A DNA stretch of 37,758 nucleotides from a virus: IMG/VR virus record IMGVR_UViG_3300032308_002249, positions 1 through 37,758 of that record; one strand, written 5' to 3'. Shown one piece after another: positions 1 through 6,164 of the stretch (positions are counted from its first letter, which is position 1; the number at the start of each line of letters is the position of its first letter). Below the pieces are notes generated by a model, which saw only the letters and a program-made list of their open reading frames with translations, was not told the DNA's origin and did no database searches. Both the position numbers and the translations under genes were made by a program.

Positions 1-441
1 ATCATTGAACAAAACTTGAGTTACTTGAATGCCCGGCTCACTCACTACCTGGACCGTATTGGATTGCCGCATCAAGTCATATTTCAAAACGATCTCTCAG
101 TAGAGATCACAGAACTTGGGCGTGATTTAGACTTTGATAATTTGAGTCGTGGTGAACGCAATCGATTGATTCTATCTATGTCATGGGCATTCCGTGATGT
201 ATGGGAAAGTTTGTATCATCCTATTAACCTGTTGTTTATTGACGAACTGGTTGATTCGGGCATGGACACACAGGGTGTAGAAAATAGTTTGGCCTTGCTG
301 AAGAAAATGAGCCGAGAGCGACACAAATCAATCTGGTTGGTTTCACACAGAGACGAGCTGGCTGGACGTGTAGAAAATATTTTAAAAGTTGTCAAAGAAA
401 ATGGATTCACAAGCTACAACACAGATGTGGACATTGCATAA
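1..441 (+). CDS. 46: Recombination endonuclease subunit gp46, C-terminal part (5' truncated by window edge)
   Basis: The reading frame is open from base 1, so only the last 146 or so residues of a longer protein are present. They form the C-terminal ATPase lobe of a Rad50/SbcC-type SMC protein: an ABC signature (LSRGERNR), a Walker B strand ending in acidic residues (LLFIDE), a D-loop (DSGMD) and a switch histidine in the sequence WLVSHRDE. In T4-like phages this protein is gp46, which with nuclease gp47 resects DNA ends for recombination-dependent replication and host DNA breakdown in the cytoplasm. The Walker A half, the coiled coils and zinc hook would lie upstream of the window. The frame ends cleanly at TAA. 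The next gene starts 39 nt downstream on the same strand. Identification as gp46 rather than host SbcC is inferred from the T4-like context. Confidence 0.9.
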   Translation: MIEQNLSYLNARLTHYLDRIGLPHQVIFQNDLSVEITELGRDLDFDNLSRGERNRLILSMSWAFRDVWESLYHPINLLFIDELVDSGMDTQGVENSLALLKKMSRERHKSIWLVSHRDELAGRVENILKVVKENGFTSYNTDVDIA

Positions 442-480
442 AAATACAATGTTTAACGGTAATCAGATAACTAATAGTTC

Positions 481-921
481 ATGTCATGGCTATTTGAATC
501 ACACGAAATTCAGGAACTACCCGAAGATTGCGTTGGTTTTGTTTATTTGATCACCAATAAACAAACCGGCAGGCAGTACATTGGCAAAAAATTAGCAAAG
601 TTTAAAAAAACAACATACAAAGTAGTCAAACTTAAAAACGGCAACAAGAAACGTAAACGAATTCGTGGCAAAATAGATTCAGATTGGCAAACATATTATG
701 GCAGTTCTCCGGAGTTATCTCGAGATGTTGAACTGCTAGGCATAGAAAACTTCTCACGCGAAATACTGTATTATTGCAAATCCAAATCGGAATGCAGTTA
801 TATCGAAGCTCGCGAACAATTCTCCAGACGTGTATTAGAAAGTGATGACTACTACAACGGGCACATACAAGTGCGTGTTCATGGCAGTCACATCAAAGGC
901 AAATTAAGTAGTAACGGCTAG
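481..921 (+). CDS. GIY-YIG fold putative endonuclease
   Basis: This 146-aa protein has a recognisable GIY-YIG N-terminus: a hydrophobic strand GFVYLITN near residues 19-26 followed by QYIGKK near residues 32-37. A Lys/Arg-rich insertion (about residues 38-65) follows, then a region with a candidate catalytic Glu in SYIEAREQF. GIY-YIG proteins cut DNA; in T4-like phages they include free-standing homing endonucleases (Seg type) and DNA-processing nucleases. The protein is small and has no obvious separate DNA-binding domain, so target and role are unknown. Its position right behind gp46 could mean a recombination role or a mobile passenger. No convincing Shine-Dalgarno precedes the ATG. A hairpin-rich noncoding stretch follows it. 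The fold is fairly secure; homing activity is not shown by the sequence. Confidence 0.75.
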   Translation: MSWLFESHEIQELPEDCVGFVYLITNKQTGRQYIGKKLAKFKKTTYKVVKLKNGNKKRKRIRGKIDSDWQTYYGSSPELSRDVELLGIENFSREILYYCKSKSECSYIEAREQFSRRVLESDDYYNGHIQVRVHGSHIKGKLSSNG

Positions 922-1399
922 CACAGGCCAACATCGTGTGCCCTAGACCTGGATCACGGATCACAGGGACGGAAGTCTCACCGCGCTAGTGAGCACTCAA
1001 TCAGTATCCTTGACAGGACCACGATCGCAAACTCCTGCGGTTTGATTGTTTGAATAGAGTAGATAAAAGGGAAAAAGACGTGCTAGTGATAGCACACGTT
1101 TGTATGCAATGTTAGCGTATTGTATGCAGGCCGCCGTTGTGATAAAGACGGAATGAGCAGGTAACGGATAACCGCCTGTGCAATTGAATATAGTGAATTA
1201 TAGATAACTATAGACAATTATAGTTCCAACGCTAAGTGACTGTTCGTACTCGGATGATGACAGTTTTTCACTTTGCCCGCACAGGGCAAAGTGTGACCAA
1301 GGTATCTGGATGATAACTGTTTCGCTTCGCTCATCTCTTAAACAATCATTGACGAGCACAGCGAGTCAATAGAACTTCGTAGAAGTTCTCAACAATCAG
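922..1399. other. Gene-free, hairpin-rich stretch between convergent genes (candidate structured RNA)
   Basis: No ORF of plausible size lies on either strand, and I found no tRNA cloverleaf. Several perfect or near-perfect hairpins are visible. GTGCTA/TAGCAC with a GTGA loop is at 1080-1095. A two-part stem CAGG-taa-CGG-ataa-CCG-CCTG is at about 1160-1180. AACTATA/TATAGTT is at 1206-1225. A 10-bp stem CACTTTGCCC/GGGCAAAGTG is at 1269-1293. ATTGAC/GTCAAT, with a symmetric GA/GA internal loop, is at 1348-1370. AGAACTTC/GAAGTTCT is at 1371-1389. ATCAGT/ACTGAT at 1395-1410 overlaps the stop codon of the neighbouring minus-strand gene. It could be a phage ncRNA, a long structured 3' UTR of either flanking unit, or the remnant of a group I intron. 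I do not recognise a named RNA family. Confidence 0.5.
1069..1099 (-). terminator. Possible minus-strand intrinsic terminator
   Basis: Read on the minus strand, the stem GTGCTA/TAGCAC with a 4-nt loop (1095-1080) is followed by GTC and then TTTTT (1076-1072), CCC and TTTT. This would end transcripts of the minus-strand gp26 operon, but it lies about 300 nt past the last stop codon. The operon mRNA would then carry a long structured 3' tail. The stem is short, so the call is tentative. Confidence 0.35.
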
Positions 1400-1735
1400 T
1401 TAGAACTGATCTGGCCAATCTCTAAACAATGCATGTTGTATATCTCCAGCAACAAACTGATTGAATGACTTGTGTTTGACTTCGAGTTCTCCTTCTAATG
1501 GAGCAACACGACGAAATGCCGAGTCCATTTGCCCCATGTCCTTGAACTCCATGAGTATCATCCATTCTGGCATGTCTGCAATGCTACGAAAACCCATTTT
1601 GCAACGAGTGATTCTGTATGATTCCATTTTGCCTTCTGAGATCAAGTGATCAAAGAAGCTCTTCATGCCCGTGACCCAATCTATGTCTGAGATGTCACCT
1701 TCTTTATTTGCCCATATTGTGTATAAGTCTGCCAT
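1400..1735 (-). CDS. Small conserved-type protein of unknown function (111 aa)
   Basis: Last gene of the minus-strand gp26 operon. Its ATG shares one base with the TAA stop of the preceding gene (TAATG), which indicates translational coupling. The 111-aa product has no signal peptide, membrane segment or cysteine motif. Its helix-strand alternation (a helix near DWVTGMKSFFDHLI, a strand near WMILMEFKD) is compatible with a small dimeric alpha/beta-barrel domain of the kind seen in DUF6614 proteins, but that is only an impression. Its location downstream of baseplate-hub assembly genes suggests co-expression late in infection. It need not be a virion protein. A six-base-pair hairpin overlaps its stop codon. 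Confidence 0.7.
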   Translation of the reverse strand: MADLYTIWANKEGDISDIDWVTGMKSFFDHLISEGKMESYRITRCKMGFRSIADMPEWMILMEFKDMGQMDSAFRRVAPLEGELEVKHKSFNQFVAGDIQHALFRDWPDQF

Positions 1736-2175
1736 TATGTCATTGGTCCTAGTAGTTCAAATCCTGCTATCTCTTTCTTGTAAGCCTGTGCTTGCTCAAG
1801 GTAGAGATAGTCAAACCCTCGAGCTTTGTAGATAGCACATTCTGTTTTCATTGTTTCAATGCCCAGTCTTGATTGCGGATCATGATAGGTCCATGCAAAC
1901 TGCTGGCATTCAGCATTCTTGTCATCGTACCGTCGAATCAAACTAAACGCAACCATTTGATCGTGATCAAAATATCCTATGACATCAGTCATAGGATCTG
2001 TGTAACGACTGTGGAACATGGGCATGACACTGGCAAATTTCTTGTGTATACAATAAGCTCTGTAGATAGCGTCCAATTCTGCTATTTGTTCCTTGGTGGG
2101 TATGAGATATCCCCACTCAGTGTTGATGCTGTAGTTGGTCTTGCTTAGGTCAATGCGGGCAAACTGATAGCTCAT
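1735..2175 (-). CDS. GNAT-like small protein of unknown substrate (146 aa)
   Basis: Third from the end of the minus-strand operon's direction of travel, it overlaps the upstream gene by 4 nt (ATGA) and the downstream gene by 1 nt. The central part reads as consecutive strands of a GNAT-type fold (VIGYFDHDQMVAFSLIRRYD, then a helix and DYLYLEQAQAYKK). A typical acetyl-CoA loop (Q/RxxGxG/A) is not clearly present, since the sequence there is SRLGIETMK. It may be a divergent or inactive N-acyltransferase-fold protein. No partner or substrate can be named. Tight overlap with both neighbours implies coordinated translation with the hub-assembly genes. Confidence 0.65.
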   Translation of the reverse strand: MSYQFARIDLSKTNYSINTEWGYLIPTKEQIAELDAIYRAYCIHKKFASVMPMFHSRYTDPMTDVIGYFDHDQMVAFSLIRRYDDKNAECQQFAWTYHDPQSRLGIETMKTECAIYKARGFDYLYLEQAQAYKKEIAGFELLGPMT

Positions 2176-2675
2176 GCTCGTGGATCCTGTCTGTGCTGAA
2201 ACAACTGTTTCAAATAGTCTTCAGGCCAGGTGTTGTAGAATCCTTTGTTGGCCATGGCACGGGCTTTTTGATTCAAGTCGCTTAAACTTTGTACTAAAGC
2301 CAAGGCATAGGTACCTTGATTCATTGACACACCGTTGACTATTTCGGCATCTGTGGGATGATCTTCTAGAGCAATCATGTCTTTGGGCACAAGATGATTC
2401 TTGTTGGCAAATTCAATCTGTTTGTGGAATTCTTCATAAGGGTGTTGAGCAGGATCGTACACAAAGATCAGCACACTCTTGGTCAAGGTGCCATAGCTGA
2501 CAGCGATGAGATCTTCAAAGGGATTGCGGCCCAGTCTGACTTCAAAGTCACGATCCAGTCTGGCTTTACGGGCATACGGACACGGAGCCCAGCCACCCAG
2601 TGCTGGATGTGGAACTTCTACAAAAGTCTCTATCCAGTGTTCTATGTCCGATTGTACTGTTGTTATGTCGAGCAT
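2172..2675 (-). CDS. Conserved-type hypothetical protein (167 aa)
   Basis: I do not recognise the family. The start chosen is ATG at 2675 (MLDITTV), which shares one base with the upstream TGA stop (TGATG); a TTG one codon earlier is the alternative. The protein is soluble, mixed alpha/beta, with a Trp/Pro-rich N-terminal half, a hydrophobic strand SVLIFVYDP near the middle and a C-terminal helical region. No catalytic signature is evident. It ends in a 4-nt overlap with the next gene. It belongs to the same polycistronic unit as gp26, so it is probably expressed late and may assist tail assembly; that role is inference from position only. Confidence 0.7.
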   Translation of the reverse strand: MLDITTVQSDIEHWIETFVEVPHPALGGWAPCPYARKARLDRDFEVRLGRNPFEDLIAVSYGTLTKSVLIFVYDPAQHPYEEFHKQIEFANKNHLVPKDMIALEDHPTDAEIVNGVSMNQGTYALALVQSLSDLNQKARAMANKGFYNTWPEDYLKQLFQHRQDPRA

Positions 2676-2887
2676 CAATAAAATGGTAATCCAGATTTTT
2701 TGGTAGTTTCAAGATTATCTTTGATAATATCACTCACAATGTTTCTTTCGCTGACACTGAGATTCATGCCTTCTTCGTATGTTACGCCTCCTCGCATGTA
2801 CCAACACATTTTAAGCACATCTTCTCTGATACCGAGTATTTCTTTGTCTTGCTGTTCAATGAGTTTGGTAATGCCTTCGGGACTCAT
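2675..2887 (-). CDS. Small gp51-like hub-assembly partner of gp26 (70 aa from ATG; may be a -1 frameshift extension of gp26)
   Basis: From the ATG at 2887 the product is 70 aa (MSPEGITKLI to SGLPFY), helical and charged, with the recognisable core CWYMRGGVTYEEGMNLS. Small proteins like this follow gp26 in marine T4-like phages and occupy the place of T4 gp51, a catalyst of baseplate-hub assembly that is not in the virion. The start codon lies only 2 nt after the gp26 stop. It has no purine-rich SD; the bases before it are pyrimidine-rich (CCTCC). The frame is open upstream into the 3' end of gp26, up to 2971, and is exactly the -1 frame relative to gp26. Expression could therefore be by coupled re-initiation or by frameshifting at the heptamer in the separate entry. 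The gp51 assignment rests on position and size and is uncertain. Confidence 0.7.
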   Translation of the reverse strand: MSPEGITKLIEQQDKEILGIREDVLKMCWYMRGGVTYEEGMNLSVSERNIVSDIIKDNLETTKKSGLPFY

Positions 2888-2889
2888 GG

Positions 2890-3738
2890 TCAGGAGGCGG
2901 ATACGAAAAAATTTGCAACATCCATTGTGAATGGAGTGTCGTACTGCTTGGTACATTCGTGATTCTGACAAGTGATCTTGATGGGCTTGAGCTCGCTTTG
3001 ATCTTTCAAACTCACGATATGATCTCGTATCTTCTGAAACACATCGCGTGAGCAGTTTTTAATGAACTCTTGTATAAATTCTGGCTCGACCACCATGTCA
3101 TTGCCCATGCGTATCATTGAAATACTTTGTGCAATAGCATTCATGGTCATTTCACTGAGTTTGACAAATGCTTCGTTAATGCGCTTGATTTTTTCAGTTT
3201 CTGAAAAACCTGAATCTGGCAACATTTCCAACATCTTTTGATCTTCAAACTGCAACACAGAGTTCTGGTTGGTTTCTTCGTAGCTGAGTGGTCTGAAATA
3301 TATTTCCAAATCTCCGGTGACCACAGATTCACTGTAATCGGGCATGCGTAGACCTTCCAGCACTGTACGCAAATCCAGTCCAAACGAGTTTTCGTTGGCA
3401 CAATGCGGGCACACACTGTCAAACTGTAGCTCGTGTCCGGCACTGGCAATGCGTATGGCCACCAACAGGGTGTCCATGTCAATGGAAGGAATCTTCCAAG
3501 GGTCGCGAATGTTTGGAATACAGCTTCGAATCACATTGACCACTGCTGATCCGTTGAACAAGGCATCTGCTGTGCGATAAGTGATTTCATCCATGGCGGT
3601 CATTGGATAAACCGGAAGCTCTCTGTTGGGAGGCATGTTAACAACGCCGTCGGGATAAAAATTACCATCGCTGGGTAACTTGATGTAAATTGCCGGTTGT
3701 CTAAAGAATCGGCGTAGTGGGTTTGCATTATCTGTCAT
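2890..3738 (-). CDS. 26: Baseplate hub assembly protein gp26-like
   Basis: The 282-aa product resembles the T4 base-plate protein gp26 family of tail-hub assembly factors. The N-terminus IYIKLPSDGNFYP followed by LPVYPMTAMDEI is characteristic. A central CPHC (C110, C113) and a C-terminal CxxxxC (about residues 257-262) could form one zinc ribbon. T4 gp26 is about 208 aa, so this version is longer. The start chosen is ATG at 3738, because AAGGA sits 6 nt upstream of it on the minus strand; an upstream in-frame ATG at 3753 overlaps the promoter and lacks an SD. The gene leads a five-gene overlapping operon under a late-type promoter. Its last codons contain an in-frame A AAT TTT slippery sequence. 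Confidence 0.85.
   Translation of the reverse strand: MTDNANPLRRFFRQPAIYIKLPSDGNFYPDGVVNMPPNRELPVYPMTAMDEITYRTADALFNGSAVVNVIRSCIPNIRDPWKIPSIDMDTLLVAIRIASAGHELQFDSVCPHCANENSFGLDLRTVLEGLRMPDYSESVVTGDLEIYFRPLSYEETNQNSVLQFEDQKMLEMLPDSGFSETEKIKRINEAFVKLSEMTMNAIAQSISMIRMGNDMVVEPEFIQEFIKNCSRDVFQKIRDHIVSLKDQSELKPIKITCQNHECTKQYDTPFTMDVANFFVSAS
2908..2914 (-). promoter_or_regulatory. Candidate -1 ribosomal frameshift heptamer (A AAT TTT)
   Basis: In the gp26 frame the codons are GCA AAT TTT TTC GTA, giving the X XXY YYZ heptamer A AAT TTT at 2914-2908, followed by a second overlapping candidate, T TTT TTC. A slip of -1 here would bypass the gp26 stop 5 codons later and enter the frame of the 70-aa partner. 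This layout matches the frameshifted tail-assembly chaperone pairs of many long-tailed phages (lambda G/GT). I see no clear downstream stem-loop, so efficiency is unknown. Confidence 0.55.
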
Positions 3739-3750
3739 GTTTTTCCTTAC

Positions 3751-3764
3751 CATAAATATTTAGG
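3751..3764. promoter_or_regulatory. Overlapping divergent late promoters
   Basis: The plus strand reads CATAAATA at 3751-3758 and the minus strand reads CCTAAATA at 3764-3757. The core TAAATATTTA at 3753-3762 is a perfect palindrome. It serves gp26 on the minus strand and the tape-measure gene on the plus strand. The motif matches the -10 element of T4 late promoters, which is read by the gp55 sigma factor. Confidence 0.75.
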
Positions 3765-3790
3765 TACATCCTTACTTATCGGCGTAGATT

Positions 3791-6148
3791 ATGGCAGATT
3801 TAGAAAATTCCAGCGAACTGTTGCGACAATCCTTAGATGAATTGCGCAAAACCGGCGTGCTCACAACGGCCACACTTGACAAGCTAAACAAAGCATCGGC
3901 CAAGGCTGCCAACGGCACAGCTGAACTGGGTGAAGCATCAAAAGAAGCCGCAACCAATGTCAACACCTTTGACAAAAAGTTGGTGTCAGCAGTTAAGAGT
4001 CTCACTGATGCTGGCAATGCCATACGTGACAACAGAGAAGATTTTCGCAGTTTAAATCCAGCTATACGAGCTTCGGGCATTGCACTGGGTGCCGCTGGTC
4101 GCAAGATTGGTGGTGTAGTCGAAGGAGTAGGCGATGCTGTGTCAGGACTCAGTTTACTTCTTGGGCCCAAAGGCAAACTGATTGGCATGATTGGTGGAGG
4201 ATTGCTAGGTGGGTTCGGCAAAGCCATTGGTGCCAGCTCAGATGCGGCTGCTCAGTTAGCAGTGCAGTTTGGAGAGTTTGCCACAGGTGAACTACAAAAA
4301 GTAGTCGAAGCATATCGTCAAGTAGGAGCTGTAGGCGGTATTGCTGCCGGTGGTATGACTGAACTCTACGATCAGTCCATTGCAGCCGGTTTGTCAATTG
4401 GACAGTTTGCCAAAGTCATTGCCACCAACAGCGAAACATTGGCTAAGGCCACTGGTAGCACCGCAGAAGGCGCCAAGATACTAAGTCAAATGGCACAGGT
4501 TGGTGATGCCACCACTAGACAGTTTTATGCTCTGGGTATGTCAGTTGAGCAAACCAGAGACTTTCAGGCCAAGTTTCTAGAACAAAATCGACTCACTGGT
4601 CGTATACAAAAGGGCGAGACCGATAAGCTAATAGAAGCCAGCAAGGCCTATATCTTCCAACTAGATGAATTGGCTCGCATCACCGGACTCAGCAGAGAAC
4701 AAGCTGCCAAACTACTGGAAGAACAAAACAGAAACATAAGATTCCGTGCCAGCCAGCGCATGGCCGAACGTGAGTTTGGTCCAGAAGTAAAGAAAGCCAT
4801 GCAAGATTCGGTGGCTGTGATATCCAGCGCCAGCAAAGAGTTTGGTACAGGTTTCGCTGATCTCATGGGCCCAGGTGGCGCATCCACTGAAGCCGCTAAG
4901 AATCTACAGATAGCCACAGGCGGTGCTGCCAAAGGTATTGCAGACATGGTGCGCACAGGACAGATGACAGCTGACCAAGGTGCGGCTGCTATTCAGAAAG
5001 CCATACAAGATAAACTAGCAGGTCTGGGCGGGGATGCGTATCTGGCTTTTGTGGGCGGAGTTGAAGGGCCTTTGGAAAAACTTTTGCTTCCTATGGATGA
5101 TATAGCCAAGTCTACCAACCTTACTGTGGAAGCGCAGAGAAAGGCTCGCGAAGAAGGGCAAGCGGCTCGTAATGCTCAAGACGAAAATACCAAAAAGATC
5201 ATTGATGCACAAATGGCCTTGCAAAAAATGGCCGTAGAACTTGACAAACTGGTCAAAGAAAAAATACTGCCCAGTGCGGCTGCGGCAGTACAAAAATTCA
5301 CACAAACACTGTTGGCATCGGTGGATTACATCAATCAAAAGTTGGGAATCAATCCGGGCGGTGGTGGCAAAACTCCGCCTGCTGGAGGCACTGCCTCAGG
5401 ATCCAGAGCAGGCGGCGAGACACCATCAGCTCCTGTTTCTGGAGATCTTAAGTCCAAGATCATGCAGTTGGAAAGTGGAGGCCGCAATATTGGCACAGGG
5501 CTAGGCGGAGGAACGTCTTCGGCATTTGGCTTGTATCAAATGACTCGTACTACTTTTAACAGCCTTTCACGACAGGCCAAAGAAGGTGATGCACTGTATG
5601 GTAAAACTTTTGAACAGATGCGAGAAGACGTCAATCTGCAGAGTGCAGCCATGGATGCTTTGCTTGCGGCAAATCAAGCGCAGTTGGCAAAGGCACAAGT
5701 TAGTACCAAAGACGCTGCCATGTACATGGCACATGTGTTGGGTGGAGGCACAGCTACTAAAATACTGAAAGCCGCCAACGACGTCAACATTGATGATGTA
5801 GTAATGCCTATAGCCAAAGCCAACAACCCCGGCTTATTCAAAGGTGTTAGAACAGTAGGCGATATCAAGGCCAGTTTTGATCGTGTGACCGGAGGCGGTG
5901 GTTATCAGTATGGCGGAGTAGCATCAGGGCCAAAATCTGGATACATGAGCATGTTGCATGGCACAGAAGCAGTGATACCATTGCCCGGAGGTCGTAGTGT
6001 GCCTGTGGAAATGACCGGTATGAGTGACAAAATTGGTGAGCAGGTGGGCATGATGAGTGCTCAATTGGACAGACTGGACGAAATGGTCAGTTTGATGAGA
6101 ACCAGCAACGACACCAACGCAAAAATACTTCGCGCATCGCAGAACTAG
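3791..6148 (+). CDS. Tail tape-measure-like protein with C-terminal transglycosylase domain
   Basis: This 785-aa protein begins with a helical, Ala/Leu-rich region and a glycine-rich hydrophobic segment (about residues 110-150, LLGPKGKLIGMIGGGLLGG). A long helical middle with Gln/Lys/Glu-rich stretches follows. Near residues 550-670 there is an SLT-like lytic transglycosylase module: candidate catalytic Glu561 in MQLESGGRN, then SSAFGLYQMT about 20 residues on. The tail end has GYMSMLHGTEAVIPLPGG, typical of phage tape-measure C-termini. It would set tail length inside the tube and locally open peptidoglycan during DNA entry. It diverges from gp26, which fits a hub/tape-measure role analogous to T4 gp29, though sequence similarity to gp29 is not claimed. 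The ATG follows ttatcggcgtagatt, which has only a weak SD. Confidence 0.75.
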   Translation: MADLENSSELLRQSLDELRKTGVLTTATLDKLNKASAKAANGTAELGEASKEAATNVNTFDKKLVSAVKSLTDAGNAIRDNREDFRSLNPAIRASGIALGAAGRKIGGVVEGVGDAVSGLSLLLGPKGKLIGMIGGGLLGGFGKAIGASSDAAAQLAVQFGEFATGELQKVVEAYRQVGAVGGIAAGGMTELYDQSIAAGLSIGQFAKVIATNSETLAKATGSTAEGAKILSQMAQVGDATTRQFYALGMSVEQTRDFQAKFLEQNRLTGRIQKGETDKLIEASKAYIFQLDELARITGLSREQAAKLLEEQNRNIRFRASQRMAEREFGPEVKKAMQDSVAVISSASKEFGTGFADLMGPGGASTEAAKNLQIATGGAAKGIADMVRTGQMTADQGAAAIQKAIQDKLAGLGGDAYLAFVGGVEGPLEKLLLPMDDIAKSTNLTVEAQRKAREEGQAARNAQDENTKKIIDAQMALQKMAVELDKLVKEKILPSAAAAVQKFTQTLLASVDYINQKLGINPGGGGKTPPAGGTASGSRAGGETPSAPVSGDLKSKIMQLESGGRNIGTGLGGGTSSAFGLYQMTRTTFNSLSRQAKEGDALYGKTFEQMREDVNLQSAAMDALLAANQAQLAKAQVSTKDAAMYMAHVLGGGTATKILKAANDVNIDDVVMPIAKANNPGLFKGVRTVGDIKASFDRVTGGGGYQYGGVASGPKSGYMSMLHGTEAVIPLPGGRSVPVEMTGMSDKIGEQVGMMSAQLDRLDEMVSLMRTSNDTNAKILRASQN

Positions 6149-6149
6149 C

Positions 6150-6157
6150 GGTAAATA
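6150..6157 (+). promoter_or_regulatory. Late promoter for the head operon (GGTAAATA)
   Basis: GGTAAATA ends 7 nt before the portal ATG. With T4 late geometry (-10 element at about -13 to -6) transcription would start about 2 nt before the ATG, giving a near-leaderless portal mRNA. No SD is present. Read-through from the upstream gene is also possible. Confidence 0.55.
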
Positions 6158-6164
6158 ATACACT

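Noticed and set aside
922-1260. tRNA or tmRNA in the long gap
   Set aside because: No T-arm GTTC-type motif with supporting 5-bp stems and no 7-bp acceptor pairing was found on either strand. TTTGATTG and TTCCAAC stretches lack flanking arms.
1269-1293. Intrinsic terminator at the 10-bp CACTTTGCCC hairpin
   Set aside because: On the plus strand it is followed by TGACCAAGG and on the minus strand by AAAAA, so there is no U-tract in either direction. Treated as a structural element.
922-1399. Group I intron next to a GIY-YIG homing endonuclease
   Set aside because: gp46 ends in a complete C-terminus before the GIY-YIG gene, so no split exon is visible, and I could not fit P3/P7 core pairings convincingly. 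Kept only as a possibility in the finding.
3739-3753. Upstream ATG at 3753 for gp26
   Set aside because: It overlaps the late-promoter core and would leave no leader; AAGGA is correctly placed for ATG 3738.
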